This document shows, in pieces, positions 1 through 7,552 of a stretch of DNA of 64,000 nucleotides. Below the pieces are notes generated by a model. The model ran no database searches. It saw only the letters and a program-made list of their open reading frames with translations, and had not been told where the DNA came from. The stretch is from Pseudomonas indica NBRC 103045. GTDB lineage: Bacteria; Pseudomonadota; Gammaproteobacteria; Pseudomonadales; Pseudomonadaceae. The position numbers and the translations under genes are program-made. Where the stretch lies: NCBI RefSeq assembly GCF_002091635.1, contig NZ_BDAC01000008.1:124001-188000 (forward strand), read 5' to 3'. Each line of letters begins with the position of its first letter. Within the stretch, counting starts at the first letter, position 1.

Positions 1-890
1 AACGCCACCGGCGTATCCCCGTCCAAGGCCAGATACACGTGGCTGCGGCTGCTGGCGTGGATCTCGCGGACGATGCGGTAGCCGTCGAACTCCATACGGG
101 GCGACAGCAACGGCGGCAGCGCCAATTCGGCCAGTTGCCGGTGCAGTTCGTCGGCGTCGCGGCTGGGCAGCGCCTCCACGCGCACCAGTTGCACAGTGAG
201 GTTGTCGTCGCTGCCCCGACTCAAGGCCGCATCCACCAGTGCCCGGGCGGCGTCATCCAGATCGTCGCCGTGGGCGTGGATCAGTTCGACCATGGCGGCC
301 GCCGTCAGGTGCTCGTGCACGCCATCGGTGGTCAGCAGGAACAGATCGCCCACCTCCAGCGACAGGCTGCGGTGATCCAGCTCCAGGTGCGGGGTGATGC
401 CCAGGGCCCGGCTGAGATAACTGGTCTCGCGGGAGACCCACAGGCGATGGTCTTCGGTCAGGCGCTCCAGCTCGCCGTCGCGCAGGCGATGGATGCGCGT
501 ATCGCCGGCATGGAACAGATAGGCGGTGGTCGCCTTGAGCACCAGCGCGCTCAGGGTGCACACATAGCCCCGGTCCATGTCGTAACGGTACTGGCTCTGC
601 CGGGTCTGGGCGTACAACCAGGAGTTGGCGGCCATCAGCACGCGGTGCGCGGATTTCTTCACCGACCAGGCGTCGGAAGTGCAGTAGTAGTCTTCGAGAA
701 AGCTGCCGATCGCCGCCTCGCTGGCGATGTGGCTGACGGCACTGCTGCCGATGCCGTCGGCCACGGCGATGGCGATGCCCTTGCTGGAAAGCTGCGGCTC
801 CGGCGGGATGCAGACGCCATGGAAGTCCTGGTTAACCGACTTGAGGCCCTTGGCGGAGTGCTGGCCGACGGAAACGCTGAGTTGCGACAT
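1..890 (-). CDS. PP2C protein phosphatase fused to Ser/Thr protein kinase (partial, runs off left edge)
   Basis: About 296 N-terminal residues are visible, read from the ATG at 888-890. Residues 1-240 carry the PP2C metal-binding motifs in order: VADGIG (D45), AGDTRIH (D130), TTDGVHEH (D189) and SDDN (D229). Around residue 268 a new domain begins with FDGYRIVREI followed by SHVYLAL, which looks like the glycine-rich loop of a Hanks-type kinase, so the whole protein is probably a cytoplasmic phosphatase-kinase fusion. Such fusions are known next to nitrate/nitrite assimilation genes in pseudomonads, and the downstream position after nirC fits this. A hairpin at 941-963 separates it from nirC, so it may be expressed at a lower level than the nir genes. 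The PP2C call is firm; the kinase part is inferred from about 30 residues. Confidence 0.85.
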   Translation of the reverse strand, partial: MSQLSVSVGQHSAKGLKSVNQDFHGVCIPPEPQLSSKGIAIAVADGIGSSAVSHIASEAAIGSFLEDYYCTSDAWSVKKSAHRVLMAANSWLYAQTRQSQYRYDMDRGYVCTLSALVLKATTAYLFHAGDTRIHRLRDGELERLTEDHRLWVSRETSYLSRALGITPHLELDHRSLSLEVGDLFLLTTDGVHEHLTAAAMVELIHAHGDDLDDAARALVDAALSRGSDDNLTVQLVRVEALPSRDADELHRQLAELALPPLLSPRMEFDGYRIVREIHASSRSHVYLALDGDTPVA

Positions 891-940
891 GCCTGCCCTT
901 GCTGGTCACGCAGCCCGGAATCGCTGGGCGAAGAAGACGC

Positions 941-963
941 GGAAGCCCCTCGACGGGGCTTCC
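941..963 (-). terminator. Hairpin between nirC and phosphatase gene
   Basis: A perfect 9-bp inverted repeat (GGAAGCCCC / GGGGCTTCC) with a 5-nt loop lies just after the nirC stop codon. On the minus strand it is followed by a T-rich but not pure T stretch (GCGTCTTCTTCG). It is probably a weak terminator or mRNA 3' stabiliser that reduces read-through into the phosphatase gene. Confidence 0.5.
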
Positions 964-970
964 GGCCGGA

Positions 971-1783
971 TCAACCGAAGGTGCGCTTCGGCGCGGTCTT
1001 CACATGGGTGGCGTAGAGCGTCAGACCGGTGAAGGCCAGGCCACCCACCAGATTGCCCAGGGCGGTGGGGATTTCGTTCCAGATCATGTAGTCCATGACC
1101 GAGAAGTCGCCGCCCATGATCATCGCCGAGGGGAACAGGAACATGTTCACCACCGAGTGCTCGAAGCCCATGTAGAAGAACAGCATGATCGGCATCCACA
1201 TGGCGATGGTCTTGCCGCTGACGGTGGTGGAGATCATCGCGCCGACCACGCCCATTGACACCATCCAGTTGCACAACATGCCGCGCAGGAAGATGGTCAG
1301 CCAGCCGGCCAGACCGTACTGGGCATAACCCAGGGTACGCGCCTCGCCAATGTGGGAGATTTTCTCGCCGATCGGTCCCGGCTCGGTGGAGAAGCCGTAG
1401 GTGAAGACGAACGCCATCATGAACGCGACGGTCAGGGCACCGGCGAAGTTGCCGGTGAACACCAGGCCCCAGTTCTTCAGCACGCCGCCGACGGTGACGC
1501 CGGGGCGCTTGTCCAGCAGGGCCAGCGGGGTGAGCACGAACACCCCGGTGAGCAGGTCGAAGCCCATCAGATACAGCATGACGAAGCCGACCGGGAACAG
1601 CATGGCGCCCACCAGCGGCGAGCCGGTCTGCACACTGATGCTCACCGCGAACACGGCGGCCAGGGCCAGGATGGCACCAGCCATGAAGGCACGGATCAGC
1701 GTGTCGCGGGTGGACATGTAGATCTTCGATTCACCGGCATCCACCATCTTGGTGGCGAACTCGGCGGGGACCAGGTAGGACAT
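971..1783 (-). CDS. nirC: Formate/nitrite transporter (FNT) family channel, probable nitrite transporter
   Basis: The 270-residue protein has the length and six-helix hydrophobic pattern of FNT pentameric inner-membrane channels (FocA/NirC). The sequence has family-typical segments, including the N-terminal YLVPAEFA-like start, the repeated Gly-rich half-helices (FTGNFAGAL, GNLVGGL), and the CNWMVSMG and GFEHSVVNM segments around the central selectivity histidine. It lies 28 bp after nirD in the same direction, so its likely role is to import nitrite for the NirBD reductase or to balance cytoplasmic nitrite. An AGAGAGAG Shine-Dalgarno-like stretch precedes the ATG. The family is certain; nitrite rather than formate as substrate is inferred from the operon. 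Confidence 0.9.
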   Translation of the reverse strand: MSYLVPAEFATKMVDAGESKIYMSTRDTLIRAFMAGAILALAAVFAVSISVQTGSPLVGAMLFPVGFVMLYLMGFDLLTGVFVLTPLALLDKRPGVTVGGVLKNWGLVFTGNFAGALTVAFMMAFVFTYGFSTEPGPIGEKISHIGEARTLGYAQYGLAGWLTIFLRGMLCNWMVSMGVVGAMISTTVSGKTIAMWMPIMLFFYMGFEHSVVNMFLFPSAMIMGGDFSVMDYMIWNEIPTALGNLVGGLAFTGLTLYATHVKTAPKRTFG

Positions 1784-1811
1784 GAGCGTGATCTCTCTCT
1801 GAAGGCAGCGG

Positions 1812-2171
1812 CTAGAGACGGATTTCCACCCGGTCCCCGCAAAGGCGGGCGGGCCAGACTTGTAGTTGTTGTTCCGGGTATTCCACGCAACTGCCGTCGC
1901 TCAGACGGAAGTGCTGCTTGTACAGCGGAGAGGCGATCACCAGATCGCCGCCCATCTGGCCGACGATGCCACGGCCGATCACGTTGGCGCCGGACTTCGG
2001 ATCGCGATTGCCGATGGCGAAGACTTCTTCCTCGGTATCCGGCAGGTAGAACAGCGCCACCTGCTGCCCCTCGACCAGGGCGACCACGCCGGAGTTGGCT
2101 ACCAGATCGTTGCGCGAGCAGAGCGGCTGCCAGTATTCGGCGATGTTCAGGGCGGTATTGGACTGGCTCAT
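1812..2171 (-). CDS. nirD: Nitrite reductase [NAD(P)H] small subunit
   Basis: The 119-residue Rieske-like ferredoxin-fold protein is the small subunit of assimilatory nitrite reductase. It is recognisable from the segments FAIGNRDPKSGANVIGRGIVG and SPLYKQHFRLSDGSC. As in other NirD proteins, the Cys/His ligands of true Rieske clusters are missing, so no cluster is expected. Its ATG overlaps the nirB stop by one base (TGATG), which implies translational coupling and fixes the start at 2171; a longer in-frame extension to 2459 would lie inside nirB and is rejected. It works with NirB to reduce nitrite to ammonium in the cytoplasm. Confidence 0.95.
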   Translation of the reverse strand: MSQSNTALNIAEYWQPLCSRNDLVANSGVVALVEGQQVALFYLPDTEEEVFAIGNRDPKSGANVIGRGIVGQMGGDLVIASPLYKQHFRLSDGSCVEYPEQQLQVWPARLCGDRVEIRL

Positions 2172-4732
2172 CAGTGGGCCTCCTCGGTCAGCGGGATCAG
2201 ATGAAGTTCGCCGGAGCGCGCCGGACGGCGCTGTCCGCGTTCCTTGACGAAATGGATATCCGGGTCGCCGCCGTGCTCGTTGACGAAGGTGCGGAAGCGC
2301 TTGAGCTTCTCCGGATCGCTGAGGGCGTTGGCCCATTCGCATTCGTAGCGGTCGACCACCAGTTGCATCTGAGCTTCCAGCTCGGCGGCCAGCCCCAGGC
2401 TGTCGTGGATGATCACGTCTTTCAGGTAATCCAGGCCGCCTTCCAGCGACTCGCGCCACACCGAGGTGCGTTGCAACTTGTCGGCGGTGCGGATGTAGAA
2501 CATCAGCAGGCGGTCGATGTAGCGGATCAGGGTCGCGTCATCGAGGTCGGTAGCGAACAGCTCGGCGTGGCGCGGGCGCATGCCGCCGTTGCCGCAGACG
2601 TAGAGGTTCCAGCCGTTCTCGGTGGCGATAACGCCGATGTCCTTGCTCTGCGCCTCGGCGCACTCGCGGGTGCAGCCGGAGACGGCGAACTTGAGCTTGT
2701 GCGGCGAGCGCAGGCCCTTGTAGCGGTGCTCGATGTCCAAGGCCATCTTCACGCTGTCCTGCACGCCGTAGCGGCACCAGGTGCTGCCCACGCAGCTCTT
2801 CACCGTGCGGGTGGACTTACCATAGGCATGGCCGGTTTCGAAGCCGGCGGCGATCAGCTCGCCCCAGATATCCGGCAGCTCGTGTAACTGGGCGCCGAAC
2901 AGGTCGATGCGCTGACCACCGGTGATCTTGGTGTAGAGGTCGTATTTCTTCGCCACTTGGCCGATGGCGATCAGTCCTTCCGGGGTGATCTCGCCGCCGG
3001 GAATGCGCGGCACCACCGAGTAGGTGCCGTTCTTCTGCATGTTGGCCATGAAGGTGTCGTTGGTGTCCTGCAGCGGCACCAGCGACGGGTCCATGATCGG
3101 CTTGTTCCAGCAGGAGGCGAGGATCGAACCCACCGCCGGCTTGCAGATGTCGCAGCCGACATGGCCCTTGCCGTGCTTGGCCAGCAGTTCCTCGAAGCTC
3201 TCGATGCCTTCCACGCGGACGAAGTGGTAGAGCTCCTGGCGGGTGTAGGCGAAGTGCTCGCACAGGCTCTTGTCCACCGCCACGCCACGGGCGGTCAACT
3301 CATGTTCGAAGACCTGCTTGAGCAGCGCCGCGCAGCCACCGCAACCGGTAGCCGCCTTGGTGCAGGACTTGATCCCGGCCAGATCGGTACAACCACCATC
3401 GATGGCCTCGCAAATCGACGCCTTGCTGACGTTGTGGCAGGAGCAGATGGTGGCGGTGGCGGGCAGCGCATCGGCGCCCAGCGCGGGAGCGCCCTCGCCC
3501 GCCGGCAGGATCAGGCTGGCCGGATCGGCCGGCAGCTCGATGCCGTTCTGCGCGTACTGCAGCAGGGTGTCGTAGTAGCTGTTGTCGCCCACCAGCACGG
3601 CGCCGAGCACCTGCTTGCCGTCGGCGGAAACCACCAGGCGGCGGTAGCTGGCAGTGGCCTCATCGATGTAACGGTAGCTCTTCGCACCCGGCATCGCGCC
3701 ATGGGCGTCGCCAATGGAGCCGACGTCCACGCCGAGCAGCTTGAGCTTGGTCGACATGTCCGCGCCGAGGAAGGGCGAACCTTCCAGGCCACACAGCTCG
3801 GCGGCCACCAGGCGGGCCATCTGGTAGCCCGGGGCAACCAGGCCGAAGATGCCGCCGTTCCAGGCCGCGCATTCGCCGATGGCATAGATGTGCTCGTCGC
3901 TGGTCAGGCACTGGTCGTTGATGTTGATGCCGCCGCGCGGGCCTAGCTCCAGGCCGCAGGCGCGGGCAAGCGCGTCCTGCGGGCGGATGCCGGCGGAGAA
4001 CACGATCAGATCGGTCTCGAGGAAATCCTCGCCGGCGAAATTCATCCGGTAGCGGTAGTCCTCGCCAGCCGTGATCGACTGAGTCGCCTTGGACAGGTGC
4101 ACGCCGACCCCCAGATCCTCGATACGCTTCTTCAGCGCAGCACCGCCGAAGTCATCCAACTGGACCGGCATCAAGCGCGGCGCGAACTCCACCACGTGGG
4201 CCTCCAGGCCGAGGGACTTCAGCGCATTGGCCGCTTCCAGGCCGAGCAGACCGCCACCCACCACCACGCCACGTCGCTTACCCTTGGCCGCCGCACGGAT
4301 CGCATCGAGATCGTCGAGGGTGCGGTAGACCAGCCGCGACTTACCCTCGGCACCTTCGATCGGCGGCACAAAGGGATAGGAACCGGTGGCCAGCACCAGC
4401 TTGTCGTAGCCGAAGCGACCCTTGGCGGTGATCACCTCACGCTTGGCGCGGTCGATCTCCAGCACCTGGGCGGACAGGTGCAGGGTCAGGCCTTCCGCGT
4501 CATAGAGGGAGGCCGCGCTCATGGCCAGGGACTCGGCATCGCGGCCGCCGAAGTACTCGGACAGGTGCACGCGGTCGTAGGCGCGCTGCGCTTCCTCACC
4601 GAACACGTCGATCCGGTACTGCTCCAGGGCGCCATTGGCGAGCAACTGCTCGATGCAGTGATGGCCGACCATGCCGTTGCCAACGACGATCAGCCTTTGC
4701 TTGTCAGGAGTAGAGGCAACTGTGGTGTTCAT
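2171..4732 (-). CDS. nirB: Nitrite reductase [NAD(P)H] large subunit
   Basis: The 853-residue protein matches the usual NirB length. An N-terminal FAD/NAD(P)H pyridine nucleotide oxidoreductase domain begins with RLIVVGNGMVGHHC. A BFD-like [2Fe-2S] domain follows near residues 430-465 (CSCHN...CGGC). The C-terminal sulfite/nitrite reductase domain binds siroheme and a 4Fe-4S cluster through CVGSTWC (about residue 647) and CTREC (about 686). It catalyses the six-electron reduction of nitrite to ammonium with NAD(P)H. It is the first gene of nirB-nirD-nirC and is controlled by the sigma-54 promoter and leader terminator immediately upstream, as expected for nitrogen-regulated nitrite assimilation. 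Confidence 0.97.
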   Translation of the reverse strand: MNTTVASTPDKQRLIVVGNGMVGHHCIEQLLANGALEQYRIDVFGEEAQRAYDRVHLSEYFGGRDAESLAMSAASLYDAEGLTLHLSAQVLEIDRAKREVITAKGRFGYDKLVLATGSYPFVPPIEGAEGKSRLVYRTLDDLDAIRAAAKGKRRGVVVGGGLLGLEAANALKSLGLEAHVVEFAPRLMPVQLDDFGGAALKKRIEDLGVGVHLSKATQSITAGEDYRYRMNFAGEDFLETDLIVFSAGIRPQDALARACGLELGPRGGININDQCLTSDEHIYAIGECAAWNGGIFGLVAPGYQMARLVAAELCGLEGSPFLGADMSTKLKLLGVDVGSIGDAHGAMPGAKSYRYIDEATASYRRLVVSADGKQVLGAVLVGDNSYYDTLLQYAQNGIELPADPASLILPAGEGAPALGADALPATATICSCHNVSKASICEAIDGGCTDLAGIKSCTKAATGCGGCAALLKQVFEHELTARGVAVDKSLCEHFAYTRQELYHFVRVEGIESFEELLAKHGKGHVGCDICKPAVGSILASCWNKPIMDPSLVPLQDTNDTFMANMQKNGTYSVVPRIPGGEITPEGLIAIGQVAKKYDLYTKITGGQRIDLFGAQLHELPDIWGELIAAGFETGHAYGKSTRTVKSCVGSTWCRYGVQDSVKMALDIEHRYKGLRSPHKLKFAVSGCTRECAEAQSKDIGVIATENGWNLYVCGNGGMRPRHAELFATDLDDATLIRYIDRLLMFYIRTADKLQRTSVWRESLEGGLDYLKDVIIHDSLGLAAELEAQMQLVVDRYECEWANALSDPEKLKRFRTFVNEHGGDPDIHFVKERGQRRPARSGELHLIPLTEEAH

Positions 4733-4770
4733 AGCGTTTCCCGGCCTGGCCCAATCAGGTTTATCCGCGG

Positions 4771-4809
4771 CAAAAAAAAGCGCCTGGAAACCTCGCGGTT
4801 TCCAGGCGC
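4771..4809 (-). terminator. Intrinsic terminator in the nirB leader (attenuator)
   Basis: A perfect 13-bp stem (4780-4792 with 4797-4809) with a GNRA-type GCGA loop on the minus strand is followed by eight T residues (4772-4779). It lies between the promoter and the nirB start, only about 40 nt before the ATG, so it must be bypassed for nirB expression. In Pseudomonas and Azotobacter, nitrate/nitrite assimilation leaders are controlled by NasS-NasT (ANTAR) antitermination at a terminator in this position; that mechanism is inferred here because nasT is not in the window. Confidence 0.85.
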
Positions 4810-4893
4810 CTTTGCCTGTTCTGTCGATGCCGTCTGAGCACCGTCTCGCCCATGCCTATGCTGGCTGTCGATCGCCTTTGACCGATTGGGCGG

Positions 4894-4909
4894 ACCCAAC
4901 TGAGTGGGT
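4894..4909 (-). promoter_or_regulatory. Leader hairpin with 6-nt loop at the 5' end of the nirB transcript
   Basis: A 5-bp stem (ACCCA / TGGGT) closes a six-base loop starting about 4 nt after the predicted transcription start. ANTAR antiterminators recognise paired hexaloop hairpins in leaders of this type. The loop here (CTCAGT on the transcript strand) does not show the usual A1/G4 pattern, so its role is uncertain. Confidence 0.35.
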
Positions 4910-4922
4910 TTGCCATGAGCCT

Positions 4923-4938
4923 TGCAGCAGTTGTGCCA
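4923..4938 (-). promoter_or_regulatory. Sigma-54 promoter of nirB-nirD-nirC
   Basis: The minus strand reads TGGCACAACTGCTGCA, a -24/-12 element with the obligatory GG-N10-GC spacing. It predicts transcription start near 4912 and a leader of about 180 nt containing the attenuator. Sigma-54 control with NtrC is the usual arrangement for nitrogen assimilation genes. Confidence 0.75.
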
Positions 4939-5438
4939 GGCTCGTCACATTTTCCGGAAGCCCCCATCTGGCAAGGGTTGGGAAGCTACGGCCGGCCTCG
5001 GGCACTGCGCACAGAAATGAACTCGAACAGTGCAGAGACACATGACGCGCCCCGAACTGAAGCAGAAAAAAGCAGGAAATCGTCCCCAGCCCGGCAACGA
5101 AACAAGCCGACTCCAACCCCTCGCCCCGTTGTTACGCGTGAAGACGAACTTCGGGAAAGGTTGCCCACAAAACCTGTGGATAACTCTGTGTGCACTTTCT
5201 GGGCAACCCTCGCAAAGGCAGGCCACCGCTAGCCCCGTACACACTGACGCTTTTCTGAGCACCCTCTATAAAAAGCAGAAAAAACAATCGATTAGAGACA
5301 AATTGTCGCATGCACCGGCAGTGATCGACGCCATATTTTTGAGTTCTACGGATTTGTGAATAAAGACCGGAGCGCTGATAGCGAAGTCAGCGTATGGCGC
5401 GTCGCCATGGTATTGGGCAGATAGCCGGACAGGGATGC
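4939..5438. other. 500-bp gap between the nir promoter and the toxin remnant
   Basis: No convincing gene is visible; the short open frames on both strands overlap each other and lack family-like sequence. The left part would hold upstream activator sites for the sigma-54 promoter. A 9-bp inverted repeat (GGTTGCCCA at 5159-5167, TGGGCAACC at 5200-5208) encloses a single TTATCCACA-type 9-mer (5175-5183, minus strand). From about 5250 the DNA becomes AT-richer, marking the edge of the accessory region. The stretch 5346-5438 joins the toxin remnant and has no recognised content. Confidence 0.5.
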
Positions 5439-6360
5439 TCCAGCACCATGAGGTCGATGGGGAAGTCCATCGCGCTTTTCATCGGCGTCGCCGCCGTCAG
5501 GGTGACGAAGGTTGCAGCCAGGCTCCAGACGCCCAGGCCGTTGCAGCTGTCGTAGTCGATCTTGGTCAGGTAGTACGGCATGTACGACCCGCCGCGCGGG
5601 TTGAAGCGCTTGTATTGCAGTTCCAGGTACGCCGGCGTGGTGTATTCGAAGTAGAACCCCGGGCACGCCGGCAGGAAGTAGTTCATCCGGTACTTGCCGT
5701 CGTTGTCGGTCACCGCGTAGCCGCCGGTGATGAACCCGCCCAGGGTCACCGGGACGCCCGGCAGCGCGCCGTAGATCTTGTCGTCGGGCTTGCGCCGCAG
5801 GGTGTCGGCCACCCGGCCGTCCTGGCCGAAGAAACCCACCCGCAGGCCGATGGTGTTGGCCGTCTGGTGCAGCAGGTCGCCCGCTTCCGACAGCAGCAGG
5901 GACTGGCTGGACGAGGATACCGTCACGCCGTCCTTGATCGACAGTTCCAGCAGGATCAGGTCCTTGCCTTGCGCGCTGAACAGTTGGCTGTCCGGGCGCA
6001 CCACCACGGTCTTGGTGATGCCCATCAGCTCGGGTTTGTCGATGGCCTTGCCGTCCACCGTCCGGAAGCTCGTGCCGCGGTATTGCTGCGCGGTCATGAC
6101 GCGGCTTTCCGGGTGCTGCTGGCGGACTTCGGCCAGGCGCTGCACCAGCGCCCGGAAGGACGCCGCCGGCATCACCTGGGCCCGCTCGTAGGCGCCCAGC
6201 GCTTCGCCGATCTCCCGCGCCTCTCGGCCGCTGCTGTCGTATTCCACGTAGACCGGCCGGTTGTTCGGACCGGGCACGATGGCCCGCGTGTAGACCGCGC
6301 CGAACTTGTAGTAGGTCTGCGGGATGTAGATCCCCGGCAGCGAGAGCAGGCCGAAGGCGC
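5439..6360 (-). pseudogene. Internal remnant of a third copy of the toxin constant N-terminal module
   Basis: This 922-bp block aligns without indels to 15460-16381 of the 2,115-codon toxin gene and to the equivalent part of the 2,202-codon gene, with only scattered substitutions. It encodes the module from FGLLSLPGIYIPQ to FPIDLMVL, so it starts just after the signal peptide cleavage region and stops about residue 345. Signal peptide, start codon and everything downstream are missing, and unrelated DNA follows both ends. The frame stays open to a stop at 5387 but carries no start of its own kind. It has private substitutions (for example at 5448 and 5529) and otherwise matches one or the other intact copy at different sites. 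It is a relic of cassette turnover that could still serve as a recombination donor. Confidence 0.9.
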
Positions 6361-6574
6361 GGAGACACTCCAGGGCCGGGGTAGCCTCTTGTGTGGTTGC
6401 CGAGCGACCTAGAAATCAGTTGAATGGCACATGCTATTCCACACCAGAGCACCCAATGGTGCTCTGGGTTAATCCCGAATTGTTAAAGAGCATTTACCAT
6501 GCAGACACAGCCTTGAAAGCTTATAAACGGCAATTCCAAGAACCTTTTTTGATAAGTGCGAGCCGTTCGAAGAG
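6361..6574. other. Spacer with perfect hairpin between toxin remnant and signal peptidase gene
   Basis: No gene is visible. A perfect 10-bp stem with 4-nt loop (CCAGAGCACC 6444-6453 / GGTGCTCTGG 6458-6467) is followed at 6481-6492 by the minus-strand 12-mer TGCTCTTTAACA, identical to the rRNA boxA consensus. Neither end of the hairpin has a T tract, so it is not an obvious terminator. It may be the scar of a mobile element or a fragment of another locus joined at the broken end of the remnant. Confidence 0.4.
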
Positions 6575-7237
6575 ATGAACAATATCTTGGCTAGATCTGT
6601 GTTTTATCTTTTCGTTCCCGGCGGAATAGCCGCTTTTAGTGCAAAGCCGTGGCGTCCAGCTCTATCGCTACTAAGCATTTTTACGTTAATTCTGGTGTTC
6701 ACAGCATCGCGTGCCGTTGCCTCATTTGCAGGGCTCGCCCTACTAGGGCTTTGTATTCTGGCTGCGCACTTATTAGACGTCTTTTATGCGATCCAAGAGC
6801 CCACGCTCCGCACGAAACCAAACATCTTTCGTTTTGCTCTTTCCGTTACGATTACCATTGGGATAGTTATATCGATTCTATACTACCGCGCACAAATCCT
6901 AGGGATCGACTTCTATTACATCCCTTCCAGCTCAATGGCTCCGACCCTGTTGCCAGGCGATATAGCTCTGGCAAACACATGGATATCCGAAGAAGAGATA
7001 AGCCCAGGTGATATCATTGTCTTCGAGCACCCCGACGCTAAAGGTTTTCTCCTTATTAAAAGAGTTATATCCAAAGACTCAAAATCCCTCATTGTTGCAG
7101 GTGACAACCGAACCAACAGCCTGGACAGTCGCACATTGGGAAGGATTGCCTTGCCCTTGGTAAAGGCCAAGGCCACCGATATCCTGCGTTCATTTAGCGT
7201 CCAGACACTTACTCAGCGAATACCAAACGAAAGCTGA
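6575..7237 (+). CDS. Accessory signal peptidase I (S26 family)
   Basis: The 220-residue protein has about three hydrophobic segments (roughly residues 27-45, 47-70 and 85-105), then a periplasmic S26 catalytic domain. The nucleophile motif IPSSSMAPTLLPGD places the catalytic serine at S120. The general base is K162 in LLIKRVIS, and the conserved VAGDNRTNSLDSRTLG box starts near 175. It is shorter than the main LepB and is divergent, so it is probably a dedicated or second signal peptidase rather than the housekeeping enzyme. It is the only plus-strand gene of the accessory region. Its 3' end overlaps the convergent orphan immunity gene by 29 bp, and this tail is duplicated at 8681-8852. A role in processing the toxins or giant proteins is suggested only by linkage. 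Confidence 0.88.
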   Translation: MNNILARSVFYLFVPGGIAAFSAKPWRPALSLLSIFTLILVFTASRAVASFAGLALLGLCILAAHLLDVFYAIQEPTLRTKPNIFRFALSVTITIGIVISILYYRAQILGIDFYYIPSSSMAPTLLPGDIALANTWISEEEISPGDIIVFEHPDAKGFLLIKRVISKDSKSLIVAGDNRTNSLDSRTLGRIALPLVKAKATDILRSFSVQTLTQRIPNES

Positions 7238-7552
7238 ACGACTCTCCTGTAGCTGGAGCCTCACGGCCGAGATAGAGGGCACACAGTCGCTGGCAACCGT
7301 GCTGCAACAAATTCTTCTGCTCCTCCGTGAGAGGATCAATGAAATACAATTCCACCCTCCCGCTGAAGAGAGCCGCTTCGGGATTACTCTCAGGATTACG
7401 GTGCAGGCTGTAGCTGTCATCAAGGACCGCCAGTGTCTGGCGCAGCAATGTAGGAAAAGCCACTCCTTCTGAGAAGCGCACTATCAGATCGAAGGCTTGT
7501 CCCCGGGGGTGTTTCTCAATCTGATATAGCGCCTGTTCCAATTCCAGCGACG
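7067..7552. repeat. Direct repeat, copy 1 (signal peptidase tail plus immunity gene tail)
   Basis: About 485 bp are closely matched at 8681-9167. The block contains the last ~170 bp of the signal peptidase gene and the last ~110 codons of the convergent immunity gene. The part within the immunity genes is almost identical. It then drops abruptly to moderate similarity near 7553 / 9168, which suggests recent gene conversion or a cassette insertion boundary. Confidence 0.92.

Noticed and set aside
2172-2459. N-terminal extension of nirD into nirB
   Set aside because: It lies entirely inside nirB; the ATG at 2171 coupled to the nirB stop gives a full-length NirD.
5175-5183. TTATCCACA DnaA-box-like 9-mer, possible replication origin
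   Set aside because: Only one copy, with no AT-rich unwinding region or dnaA/dnaN neighbours.
5030-5359. 109-codon plus-strand open frame upstream of the toxin remnant
   Set aside because: It overlaps other short frames, has no recognisable family features and lies in a regulatory/spacer region.
6481-6492. boxA as evidence of a rRNA operon
   Set aside because: No rRNA or tRNA sequence lies nearby; a 12-base match alone is insufficient.
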